Of a DNA stretch of 64,000 bases, positions 20,001 through 26,279 are shown piece after piece (position 1 is the stretch's first letter; each line of letters opens with the position of its first letter). Below the pieces are notes generated by a model. The model was not told the DNA's origin, did not search any database, and saw nothing but the letters and a program-made list of their open reading frames with translations. The stretch is from NCBI RefSeq assembly GCF_009695545.1, contig NZ_VUNS01000008.1, forward strand, positions 62,001 through 126,000, given 5' to 3'. The stretch comes from Victivallis lenta (lineage in GTDB: Bacteria > Verrucomicrobiota > Lentisphaeria > Victivallales > Victivallaceae). A program made the position numbers and the translations under genes.

Positions 20001-21203
20001 GACATAGCCGTGATTCAGGTAGCCGAGCAGGAACGCTTCGAGTTTCCGCTCCATTTCAGCGGCGGATGCGCCGGTGCCGCCGTAATCCACCGCGGGGATA
20101 TTTTCCCCGAAGAGATAGATCGGCTCGCCGTTCAGCAGGAACCGGCCGTCCGCAATGCGGAACTCCCGGAAACCGAACCGGGCGGCGGCGGCGGATATGA
20201 TTTCGCCGTCCTCGCCCGCAAGCGTCAGGAGGAAGTCATACAGATACGGAGAAGCCACGCCCCAGCGCCGCGGATTTTTCAGCGGCACCGTCAGCGTGAA
20301 GTCATTGACGCCCGGCTTCAGCGTCAGTCCGGCAAGAGAGGTTTCGCCCGCAACGGCTCCCGCCTCCCGCTTCATCGCCGAAACCGCCCGGCCTGCGGCG
20401 GAAACCGTGACCGGCCGCGAACCGGGATTCACGACCCGGCAGTCGACCGAGACCGACGACGAGGCAAGGTCGGGAGTCACGGTGAGCCGTTCCGCCCGAA
20501 GCTGCGGTTCGAGCGAAAGCGTCACATCCTGCCAGATGCCGCCCTTGATATTGTGGATCGCCCACTGCGAACCGTAGGTGCGGTCGACCTTGTGCTGCAC
20601 GCCGAAAGTCGGGCCGTTGTCGGAAAAAACGCGCACGGCGAGCACGTTTTTTCCCGCTTTCGCCGCTTCGGTCGCGTCGAGCCGAAACGGGGTGAAGTCG
20701 CCGTGGTGGCCGCCGATCCTGACGCCGTTCAGGAAAACGTCGGCGTCGTAGCCGACCACGTCGAAATTCAGCAGCACGCGCCGGTTCTGCAATTCCTCCG
20801 GCGTCAGGTCGAAACTCGTGCGGTAGTAGCCGCGCACGTAAGGGGTGACGGTGGTCTGCTTTTCCGGATATTTCAGATACCAGTTCAGCGGCACCGCGAT
20901 GTCGTCCCAGCCGGAGTCGTCGAACTCCGGCGCGGCGTACCGGCGATCCTGCCCGGCATCCGCCGGAATCGGCTGGTCCGAAGTCTCAAGACCGGAGCAC
21001 TTCCAGACGCCGTTCAGCGAGCGTTTCCGGATGAAGTCGCCGAGCCGTTTTTTACCGTCCGGCAGGACAAGTTCGGCCGCCGGAACGGTTTCGGCCCGTC
21101 TGTACTGATGCGGGGCGGGCAGATAGGGCGGCAGTTCCGCGGCGGCGGTCAGCAGCGCAGCGAAACAGGCGAGGCTGGCGAAGCCGGCGATTTTATGCGT
21201 CAT
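17079..21203 (-). CDS. GH2 family beta-galactosidase-like enzyme, secreted, with long C-terminal extension
   Basis: 1374 residues, well above the ~600-1050 usual for GH2. Signal peptide, then a GH2 sugar-binding jelly roll (~60-230), an Ig-like domain (~240-350) and a TIM barrel with MVRNAHMP at ~402, MWSLGNEVIHR (probable acid/base Glu471) and PLVSWENVGF (candidate nucleophile Glu567). After ~680 there is an extra Ig-like unit, a class-I-glutamine-amidotransferase-like region (~790-1010) and a C-terminal beta-rich part. Substrate may be a beta-galactoside or related glycoside; galactosidase versus glucuronidase cannot be settled here. ATG 21203 follows AGGAG and lies 24 nt after a pseudopilin gene, forming an operon with it. 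Confidence 0.85.
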   Translation of the reverse strand: MTHKIAGFASLACFAALLTAAAELPPYLPAPHQYRRAETVPAAELVLPDGKKRLGDFIRKRSLNGVWKCSGLETSDQPIPADAGQDRRYAAPEFDDSGWDDIAVPLNWYLKYPEKQTTVTPYVRGYYRTSFDLTPEELQNRRVLLNFDVVGYDADVFLNGVRIGGHHGDFTPFRLDATEAAKAGKNVLAVRVFSDNGPTFGVQHKVDRTYGSQWAIHNIKGGIWQDVTLSLEPQLRAERLTVTPDLASSSVSVDCRVVNPGSRPVTVSAAGRAVSAMKREAGAVAGETSLAGLTLKPGVNDFTLTVPLKNPRRWGVASPYLYDFLLTLAGEDGEIISAAAARFGFREFRIADGRFLLNGEPIYLFGENIPAVDYGGTGASAAEMERKLEAFLLGYLNHGYVMVRNAHMPIVPKALEIADECGIMIYNEWSWCFTNSIEPDAFARVNSQELEEFFHATGNHPSVTMWSLGNEVIHRNLPQVVREMDRQVALIRALDKQKRPVGSFSASGSWPSYGEERLDTDFLDIHTYTALSQPWTRLPEELETLRQGMLRIYGEKERLSRPLVSWENVGFSWGIYPDPKFRAGFLQDYLEYASRPTNWANPNGIGFTGCVPLFKAVGSDFWLWAQARYGRRIFELYRLNPHFTGFAPWFSNPGLAAATLWNQQLLPSLHTDNLLFPGNLFSGRATPWTLTVHNAGNRACRNLTCDVEMVAEKDGKITPAASFEMDGPAAQQRSSADVVLTLPALEPGHYQMRLTLRENGRTVGRNYYDTFVQDPAVLTRSVRAKQPVFLLDTGAPGNVAAMARILDAHRITFRKVASIAELQEPGLLIVPPEVVEEQQLKLADSPELNRFLSELGGTLLVMEQKNIKSTFPGGLALSTAANTFVDLVLPQHPVFRGLDYRNFDTWNNAANGDTVNNSLLPFTRNAVAAKGPMLGKLDVGMALAEAAEGKGLLLLSQLNAVAGRDSDSAAATYLANLLDYASGAVPRRDDVQLLAEAVSNRYHAVPENLVFLDLSTKANAGFRDETANDGKGGWTDQGSQDFRTMPTGIQEAGGIRFHILDPERNGGRSCLVLRGSERPRFPAAIREIPVGQKFSRLFFLHTAAWGGQGKAGAYRIRYADGTSIDYPLEGGVNIGDWWNPRRLPEAKTGIVRPNGGGHEVATWVAEWENPKTDVEIRSIDFLSAAETRGSEIDWLPTGTPVPVLVAVTGEKSGERLLNITAPERLRHAGGTMEVGSTVPGKVTAADFGKDNTLTVEFADSPAGEVPAALLVYDKAGAAGPYRYLTFLAKSATDETVQFLFPRDDWQANLCGEVALKGDGRWHKYRLDIETRMKNTGGFTFDRQRGELFLYYRSMRLPDIHRPAMKFELKEVILE

Positions 21204-21227
21204 CGTCTCTTTTCTCCTGATGGTCTT

Positions 21228-21962
21228 TCAGCGGTAAAAATTCATATTGATGCAGCTGTCGGGAGCGGTATTCGGGTCCGCCCCCCAGACGGCTTCGACT
21301 TCGGGGCCGCCCAGCGGCGCGACATGGCCGTCGAAGAAGCAGAAGTTGCTCCGGCTGCGGTGGCGGTAGGCGATCTGCCCGGAGCCGGACCGTTCGCCGT
21401 TGCTCAGGTAATCGAGCAGCTTCGGATTCCAGATCAGGTATTCCAACGCATCCGACCAGGCGGCAGAAGCGGAGGGGCGTCTGATACGCGAAACCTTGTA
21501 GGCCCCGGAATTTCCATAGACGTCGAAATAGGTGTAGCCGTAAGAGCTGTAGATCAATCCCCAGCCGTTTTTCGCCTCCTGCGCTCCGAAGGAGTCGGGA
21601 CACATCAGGCCGGTCGGAAAAGCATCGCTGATCGGGTCCATCTGGTAGATGCCCGGAATGCCGAGCAGCGAGCGGAACATATCATTGCCGAAGTAGGAGC
21701 CGTGCGGAAACTGGAAATCGCCGACCAGACTCGGCATCCACCAGTCGTCGCAGTTGGCGGCGTACATCGCCCCCGCCGAGCCGAACTGCTTCAGGATGTT
21801 GACGCACTTGGTCGTCTTGGCCGCACTGCGCGCCTGGTTCAAGGCGGGCAGCAGCATGGCGGCAAGAACCGCGATAATCGCAATAACGACCAGCAGCTCA
21901 ATCAAGGTGAACGGTTTGCGCATAATAGGGGGTATATGATGTTTCCGTGCGCGGCCTGTCAT
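21228..21962 (-). CDS. type II secretion-like pseudopilin with H-X9-DG domain
   Basis: 244 residues. The helix [16 protein letters not shown] is followed by [14 protein letters not shown] and, near the C-terminus, [12 protein letters not shown], an intact H-X9-DG element. Start: ATG 21962 has AAAGGAG 8 nt upstream; the internal ATG at 21923 has none, so the leader is 17 residues ending in Pro rather than Gly before FTLIE. First gene of an operon with the GH2 enzyme. Likely an inner-membrane-inserted pseudopilin or surface fibre subunit (inference from the prepilin signature). Confidence 0.88.
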   Translation of the reverse strand: MTGRARKHHIPPIMRKPFTLIELLVVIAIIAVLAAMLLPALNQARSAAKTTKCVNILKQFGSAGAMYAANCDDWWMPSLVGDFQFPHGSYFGNDMFRSLLGIPGIYQMDPISDAFPTGLMCPDSFGAQEAKNGWGLIYSSYGYTYFDVYGNSGAYKVSRIRRPSASAAWSDALEYLIWNPKLLDYLSNGERSGSGQIAYRHRSRSNFCFFDGHVAPLGGPEVEAVWGADPNTAPDSCINMNFYR

Positions 21963-22228
21963 GATGTAACTCCTTTTGGTTAAATGAATTTATTCGTCCT
22001 CTGGCGGCAGAAATGTTCCGTCTGCTCTTCCTGGTCTCGTCCGTCTTCATTGTCGTGGGATTCGCGGGGGGAATACATTTCCCCCGCCCCCCATTTCTTA
22101 CTCTGTGCCGGGCTTTCATTTCCCGTGGGCTGCCCCCTTGCCGCCCGCGGCGGTGAGCCTTCGCTCCGCTGCGTTCACATCCGCTGCGCGGCGCATACCG
22201 CGCTTTTTTGCCGGGCGGCAATGCTGTT

Positions 22229-22330
22229 TCATTTCACATACCCGGTATTATACAGAATCATCGTTGACCGGTGGACATTCCCGCCGACGCGGTTTCCCGG
22301 AGATGCCGTTGACCTGAAGCGTCGATTCAT
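22229..22330 (-). CDS. putative 33-aa leader peptide upstream of the pseudopilin-GH2 operon
   Basis: ATG 22330 is preceded by GGAAAGGAGAC at good spacing and reads MNRRFRSTAS...ILYNTGYVK before TGA. It lies about 57 nt downstream of a consensus promoter and about 265 nt before the pseudopilin start, so it could be a translated leader. No family recognised; it is short, so the coding call is tentative. Confidence 0.35.
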   Translation of the reverse strand: MNRRFRSTASPGNRVGGNVHRSTMILYNTGYVK

Positions 22331-22393
22331 GGCCGTCTCCTTTCCCGGGCGACACGAATAGAAGTTGATTACGTATCGTATACTGACACTATA

Positions 22394-22422
22394 ATTATAC
22401 CTCAGACAGCGGGAATTGTCAA
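22394..22422 (-). promoter_or_regulatory. perfect-consensus sigma70 promoter upstream of the pseudopilin-GH2 operon
   Basis: TTGACA (22417-22422), exactly 17 bp, TATAAT (22394-22399) on the minus strand: the best promoter in the window. Transcription would begin near 22387 and cross a ~425-nt region (21963-22387) to the pseudopilin start. That leader is GC-rich, has G-runs (22081-22140) and the 33-codon ORF; I see no other gene in the 578-bp gap. Confidence 0.8.
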
Positions 22423-22540
22423 GAGCATTCCGCGAAAAAATTCGATTATTTACCGGCCTGCGCCATCTTATCCCGCCCGGCGGTTCTCATTGAAATACGC
22501 GGAGCCGGACCGCCGCACCGTCCCCAGCGGAACAGCGGCG

Positions 22541-23764
22541 TTACTTTTTGCCTGCAAACGCCTTGATGATGTTCAGGATGACCTGGACCGAACTCTCCAT
22601 CTCCTGTACCGATGCGAACTCGCATTCGCCGTGGAAGTTGTAACCGCCGGTCCCGAGATTCGGGCAGGGCAGTCCTTTGAAGGAGAGCGTCGCGCCGTCG
22701 GTGCCGCCGCGGATCGGCACGATGACCGGCTCGATCCCGGCGGAACGGACGGCGTCTTCCGCGATTTCAATCAGAAACGGATGCTGCCGGATGATCTCCT
22801 CCATATTGCGGTACTGGTCCTTGATGGTCAGCACGACGGTTCCGGCGCCGTATTTCGCGTTCAGCGTCTCGGCCGCCTCCCGCATACGCCGTTTGCGCGC
22901 CTCGAACGAAGCGGCTTCGTGGTCGCGCAGCAGATAGACCAGCCGGGCATTCCCGACGCTGCCGGAAGTGTGAACCAGGTGATAGAACCCCTGAAAGCGC
23001 TCCGTCTTCTCCGGAACCTCATCCTGCGGCAGCAGGGAATCAAGCTCGAACGCGACCTTCTGGGCGTTGATCATCACGTCTTTGGCCGAACCGGGATGGA
23101 CGGACCGCCCCCGGAGTTCGAAGGTCGCCGTCGCCGCGTTGAAGTTCTGGAACTCGATCTCCCCGGCGCCGCCGCCGTCGAGGGTATAGGCGTAATCGGC
23201 GCCGAAATCCGCAACGTCGAAATGGAGCGGCCCCTCGCCGATCTCCTCGTCCGGCGTAAAGCCGATGCAGAGCTTTCCGTGCGGGAGATCTCCGGCGGCA
23301 ACCCGTTCGACGGCGGTCAGAATCTCCGCGATGCCGGCCTTGTCGTCGGCGCCGAGAAGCGTGGTGCCGTCCGTGGTGATCAGCGTATGCCCGGTCAGGC
23401 GGTTCAGTTCCGGAAAAACGGCCGGATCAAGCGTGCGGCCGCTGTCACCGAGCGGAATGACGCCGCCCCGGTACTCGACCAGCTGCGGACGGACGTTGTC
23501 GCCGGGAGCATCGGCCGAGGTGTCCATATGCGCCACAAGCCCGAGGGCCGGAGCCTCCCCGCAGCCCGCCGAAGGCGGAATTTCGCCGAATACATAGGCG
23601 AATTCGGAGACGCGGACCCGCTCGACGCCGAGCTCCCGAAGCTCCTTCGCAAGATGCCGGGCGAACTCAAGCTGCCCCGGCGTGGAGGGATGCCGCCCGG
23701 TGGAATCGTTCGACTGCGTGTTGAACCGGACATATTCGAGCATTCGTTCCGAAACGGTTTTCAT
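22541..23764 (-). CDS. pepT: peptidase T (tripeptide aminopeptidase)
   Basis: 407 residues from ATG 23764, with GGAGGAGGT 7 nt upstream. M20-family zinc peptidase that removes N-terminal residues from tripeptides in the cytoplasm. Visible: GLVAHMDTSAD (metal-binding His79 and Asp81), TDGTTLLGADDKAGIAE, FTPDEEIGEG (catalytic Glu pair) and YTLDGGG. Length equals the typical 408-residue PepT. Monocistronic, divergent from the esterase gene. Confidence 0.94.
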   Translation of the reverse strand: MKTVSERMLEYVRFNTQSNDSTGRHPSTPGQLEFARHLAKELRELGVERVRVSEFAYVFGEIPPSAGCGEAPALGLVAHMDTSADAPGDNVRPQLVEYRGGVIPLGDSGRTLDPAVFPELNRLTGHTLITTDGTTLLGADDKAGIAEILTAVERVAAGDLPHGKLCIGFTPDEEIGEGPLHFDVADFGADYAYTLDGGGAGEIEFQNFNAATATFELRGRSVHPGSAKDVMINAQKVAFELDSLLPQDEVPEKTERFQGFYHLVHTSGSVGNARLVYLLRDHEAASFEARKRRMREAAETLNAKYGAGTVVLTIKDQYRNMEEIIRQHPFLIEIAEDAVRSAGIEPVIVPIRGGTDGATLSFKGLPCPNLGTGGYNFHGECEFASVQEMESSVQVILNIIKAFAGKK

Positions 23765-23795
23765 GATGGTACCTCCTCCATTCGTTTTTGCTTTT

Positions 23796-23821
23796 ACTAT
23801 ACCGCCGAAAACGCCGTTTTC
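23796..23821 (-). promoter_or_regulatory. pepT -10 element and upstream palindrome
   Basis: A -10 TATAGT (23796-23801) sits directly downstream of the perfect palindrome GAAAACgccGTTTTC (23807-23821). No good -35 is visible, so the palindrome, in the spacer position, may be an operator. Confidence 0.35.
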
Positions 23822-23887
23822 CACCGTCCGCAACCGCCCGGCCCGGTACAATCCGGTCCCATTTTTGCGGAATGTGAAAGAAAGCGG

Positions 23888-23915
23888 TTGAAAGCCGGAA
23901 TTCCGGACCTATATT
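23888..23915 (+). promoter_or_regulatory. promoter of the esterase gene with palindrome in spacer
   Basis: TTGAAA (23888-23893), a 16-bp spacer, TATATT (23910-23915). The spacer contains the 12-bp perfect palindrome CCGGAATTCCGG (23895-23906), a possible repressor site. The start codon follows 23 nt later. Confidence 0.65.
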
Positions 23916-23938
23916 CCCGTCAACTTCAGGAGGCACGC

Positions 23939-25234
23939 ATGAAATATTCCGTCACGGCGGCTGCCGCCGCTCTATTGTCCGCCGCAGTTTTCGCGGGCGC
24001 CGGAGCCGCGCTCAATCCGGCCCGGGTGGAGGTGACCGGCGTCACCGACCGGGACCCGCTGAGTTACCGGGCGGGAGAAACGATCATCTTTGAAATCCGA
24101 ACCGATTACGGCGGGCAGAAGGCGGAAGGCGACTACTTCCTGGCCTGGGAACGCTCCGGCGACGACGGCAGGACCGAGCGCGGCCGGGAGCGGGTCTCCG
24201 CCCGTCCTCTGGTGCTCCGCACCTCGCTGGACCGGCCCGGATTCGTCCGCATCACGGCGACGCTGCTGGACGCCGGCGGCAAGCCGCTGCCGACCCGCAA
24301 CAACTGGGGGCAGCCGATGAACTGCGGCTTCGAGGGCGGCGCGGGAGTCGAACCGGACAAGCTCGCCGGGCTGCCGGAGATTGCCGATTTCGACGCATTC
24401 TGGAGGAGGCAGAAAGCGCGCCTCGCCGCCGTTCCGCTGAAGTACCGGCTCGAACAGCAGACGAGTCCCCTGAAAAACGTGACCGTCTACGCGGCAACCG
24501 TCGACTGCGCCGGGCCGCGCCCGGTCACCGGTTACCTGACCGTACCCGCCGGGGCGCGGAAGCGGTCGCTGCCCGTCCGCGCGGTCTTTGCCGGATACGG
24601 TGTCGAAAAACAGAATCCGCCGCAGCAGGGACCGGAGGATTGCATCGTGTTTCACGTGAACGCGCACGGCTTCGAATTAAACCGCGACGCCGATTATTAT
24701 GCCGGATTCGCGCGGGCGATCGAATCCAACGGATTCTCTTACGCCTTCGACCCAAAGCAGAACGCCGATCCGGAACGCGCCTACTTCAACGGCATGGCGC
24801 TGCGAGTATTGCGTTCGCTTGAATTCCTGAAAGCGCTGCCGGAGTGGGACGGCGTCCGGCTGGAAGTCGCCGGCGGCAGCCAGGGAGGGCTCCAGGCGAT
24901 CTGGGGAGCGGGGCTCGATCCGGACGTCACCGGCTGCAAGGCGGATATTCCGTGGTGCTGCGATCTGGCGGGGGCGGCGAAACTCGGGCGGCTGAACGGC
25001 TGGCACCCGGAATACCGGCGTCCGCTCGATTACTACGATGCGGTCAACCACGCAAAGCGGATCAGGTGTCCGGTGGAGATCACCCGGGCAGGCCTGGGCG
25101 ACTACACCTGCGCGCCATCCGGCGTGGCAATCCTCTACAACAGCATCGAAAGTCCGAAAAAAATCACCTGGGTGCAGGGGTCGACCCACGGATACATGCC
25201 GAAAAATCCGCAACGCATCGTGAGAGAAAAATAA
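23939..25234 (+). CDS. acetyl xylan esterase-like (CE7/AXE1) alpha/beta hydrolase, secreted
   Basis: 431 residues from ATG 23939 (CAGGAGG upstream). Signal peptide MKYSVTAAAAALLSAAVFAGAGA, an N-terminal beta-sandwich (~25-125), then the CE7-like alpha/beta hydrolase: FDAFWRRQKARL, VTGYLTVP, nucleophile elbow GGSQGG, and a C-terminal His in GSTHGYMP. The RGQ-type motif of classic acetyl xylan esterases is not evident, so substrate specificity is uncertain; deacetylation of xylan or other acetylated sugars is the family expectation. The much longer in-frame ORF upstream overlaps pepT on the other strand and is spurious. Confidence 0.82.
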   Translation: MKYSVTAAAAALLSAAVFAGAGAALNPARVEVTGVTDRDPLSYRAGETIIFEIRTDYGGQKAEGDYFLAWERSGDDGRTERGRERVSARPLVLRTSLDRPGFVRITATLLDAGGKPLPTRNNWGQPMNCGFEGGAGVEPDKLAGLPEIADFDAFWRRQKARLAAVPLKYRLEQQTSPLKNVTVYAATVDCAGPRPVTGYLTVPAGARKRSLPVRAVFAGYGVEKQNPPQQGPEDCIVFHVNAHGFELNRDADYYAGFARAIESNGFSYAFDPKQNADPERAYFNGMALRVLRSLEFLKALPEWDGVRLEVAGGSQGGLQAIWGAGLDPDVTGCKADIPWCCDLAGAAKLGRLNGWHPEYRRPLDYYDAVNHAKRIRCPVEITRAGLGDYTCAPSGVAILYNSIESPKKITWVQGSTHGYMPKNPQRIVREK

Positions 25235-25256
25235 ACCGCTGTATGCCGGTACGCAC

Positions 25257-25278
25257 GAAAAGCCGGCGTTCCGGCTTT
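25257..25278. terminator. possible bidirectional terminator between convergent esterase and ferredoxin genes
   Basis: AAAGCCGG-cgtt-CCGGCTTT stem-loop (8-bp stem, 4-base loop) between two convergent stops. The T-tracts are short on both sides, so termination strength is uncertain. Confidence 0.45.
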
Positions 25279-25284
25279 CCGGCT

Positions 25285-26133
25285 TTACAGCTGCCCCGGC
25301 GTCCGGCGCGCTTCCCGGACCGGCTCTCCGTTCAGGTCGATGATCCGGACATCGAGCGGAATCCGCCTGCCGGCCGATTCGAGCGCTTTTTCGACGATCG
25401 CGACGGTTCCGCCGCAGCAGGGCACCGTCATGCGGGCAACCGTAACCGAGCGGATGTCGTGGCGCCTGAAGATCTCCGCAAGCTTCGACACATACTCCTC
25501 CGTATCCTCATCGAGCTTCGGGCAGAAGATGACCAGAATCTTTCCATCCAGCAGCTCGCGGTGGAAGCCGCCCATCGCGCAGGGCACGCAATCCGCCGAC
25601 ACCAGCAGATCGGCTCCGTCGAAATACGGAGCCTCCGGATTCAGCAGCCGGAGCTGTACCGGCCACTGCCGCAGAGCCGACGGCGTCTCCTCCGGCGGAA
25701 CGGCGGCGGCCGGCTTCCGCGGCGTCAGCGCCTTCGCCAGAGTGCCGGGGCAGCCGCGCCCGAGCGTCTCTTCCGCCGCCTCTTCCGGAACCGGTATGCC
25801 CTTTTCCCGCAGATATTCGACCGCGATCCGGTGAAGCTCCTGTTCGCCGTGCGATCTCAGGTGGTGCAGATGCGCCCTGACCGTATTGGCTCCCTGCGCG
25901 GCAATCCGCTCCATGACCAGCCGTTCGTCATAGGGAGCGGCTTCGCGTTCAGTCATCGTGATCGCGCCTTGCGGACACTCCCCGAGACATGCGCCGAGAC
26001 CGTCGCAGAACAGATCGCTGACCAGCCGCGCCTTGCCGTCGATCATCCGGATCGCCCCCTCCGGGCAGTTCGGGATGCAGTTTCCGCAGCCGTTGCAGAG
26101 CTTTTCGTCGATTTCTATGATTTTCCGTTTCAT
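25285..26133 (-). CDS. 2x[4Fe-4S] ferredoxin-type protein with cysteine-containing C-terminal domain
   Basis: 282 residues from ATG 26133 (GGAGG 9 nt upstream; ATG 26139 is too close to it). N-terminus: CNGCGNCIPNCPEG, then a second cluster DGLGACLGECPQG, both near residues 12-60. The remaining ~200 residues have further cysteines (SADCVPCAMGG, TVPCCGG) and look like a partner domain found with this ferredoxin type in strict anaerobes. Role: low-potential electron transfer or redox sensing (inference). Convergent with the esterase gene, divergent from the kinase gene. Confidence 0.82.
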   Translation of the reverse strand: MKRKIIEIDEKLCNGCGNCIPNCPEGAIRMIDGKARLVSDLFCDGLGACLGECPQGAITMTEREAAPYDERLVMERIAAQGANTVRAHLHHLRSHGEQELHRIAVEYLREKGIPVPEEAAEETLGRGCPGTLAKALTPRKPAAAVPPEETPSALRQWPVQLRLLNPEAPYFDGADLLVSADCVPCAMGGFHRELLDGKILVIFCPKLDEDTEEYVSKLAEIFRRHDIRSVTVARMTVPCCGGTVAIVEKALESAGRRIPLDVRIIDLNGEPVREARRTPGQL

Positions 26134-26160
26134 TCGCATGGCCCTCCTTTTATTACGGTT

Positions 26161-26205
26161 TGTTATCATTCACTAACAATATACGCGGCTTTTCGGTAAA
26201 ATCAA
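26161..26205 (-). promoter_or_regulatory. ferredoxin gene promoter with adjacent inverted repeat
   Basis: TTGATT (26200-26205), a 16-bp spacer, TATATT (26178-26183), minus strand. Overlapping the start-site side is an inverted repeat TGTTA-n8-TAACA (26161-26178), placed where a repressor would block transcription. Confidence 0.6.
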
Positions 26206-26215
26206 GGGAGTTTCA

Positions 26216-26259
26216 TTGATTTTTCGAAGACAGCGGATTATATTGCTTTGATCGATCAA
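26216..26259 (+). promoter_or_regulatory. kinase gene promoter with TTGATCGATCAA palindrome
   Basis: TTGATT (26216-26221), a 17-bp spacer, TATATT (26239-26244). A 12-bp perfect palindrome at 26248-26259 covers the expected start of transcription. The Shine-Dalgarno before ATG 26280 is weak. Confidence 0.6.
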
Positions 26260-26279
26260 CAACCTCCGGGTGAAAAGCC

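Noticed and set aside
21984-22361. 125-codon plus-strand ORF in the gap upstream of the pseudopilin
   Set aside because: No ribosome site, Cys/Arg/Ser-rich sequence without motifs, lies in the predicted leader of the opposite strand.
26248-26259. FNR-type site TTGAT-n4-ATCAA at the kinase promoter
   Set aside because: The half sites are separated by 2, not 4, bases.
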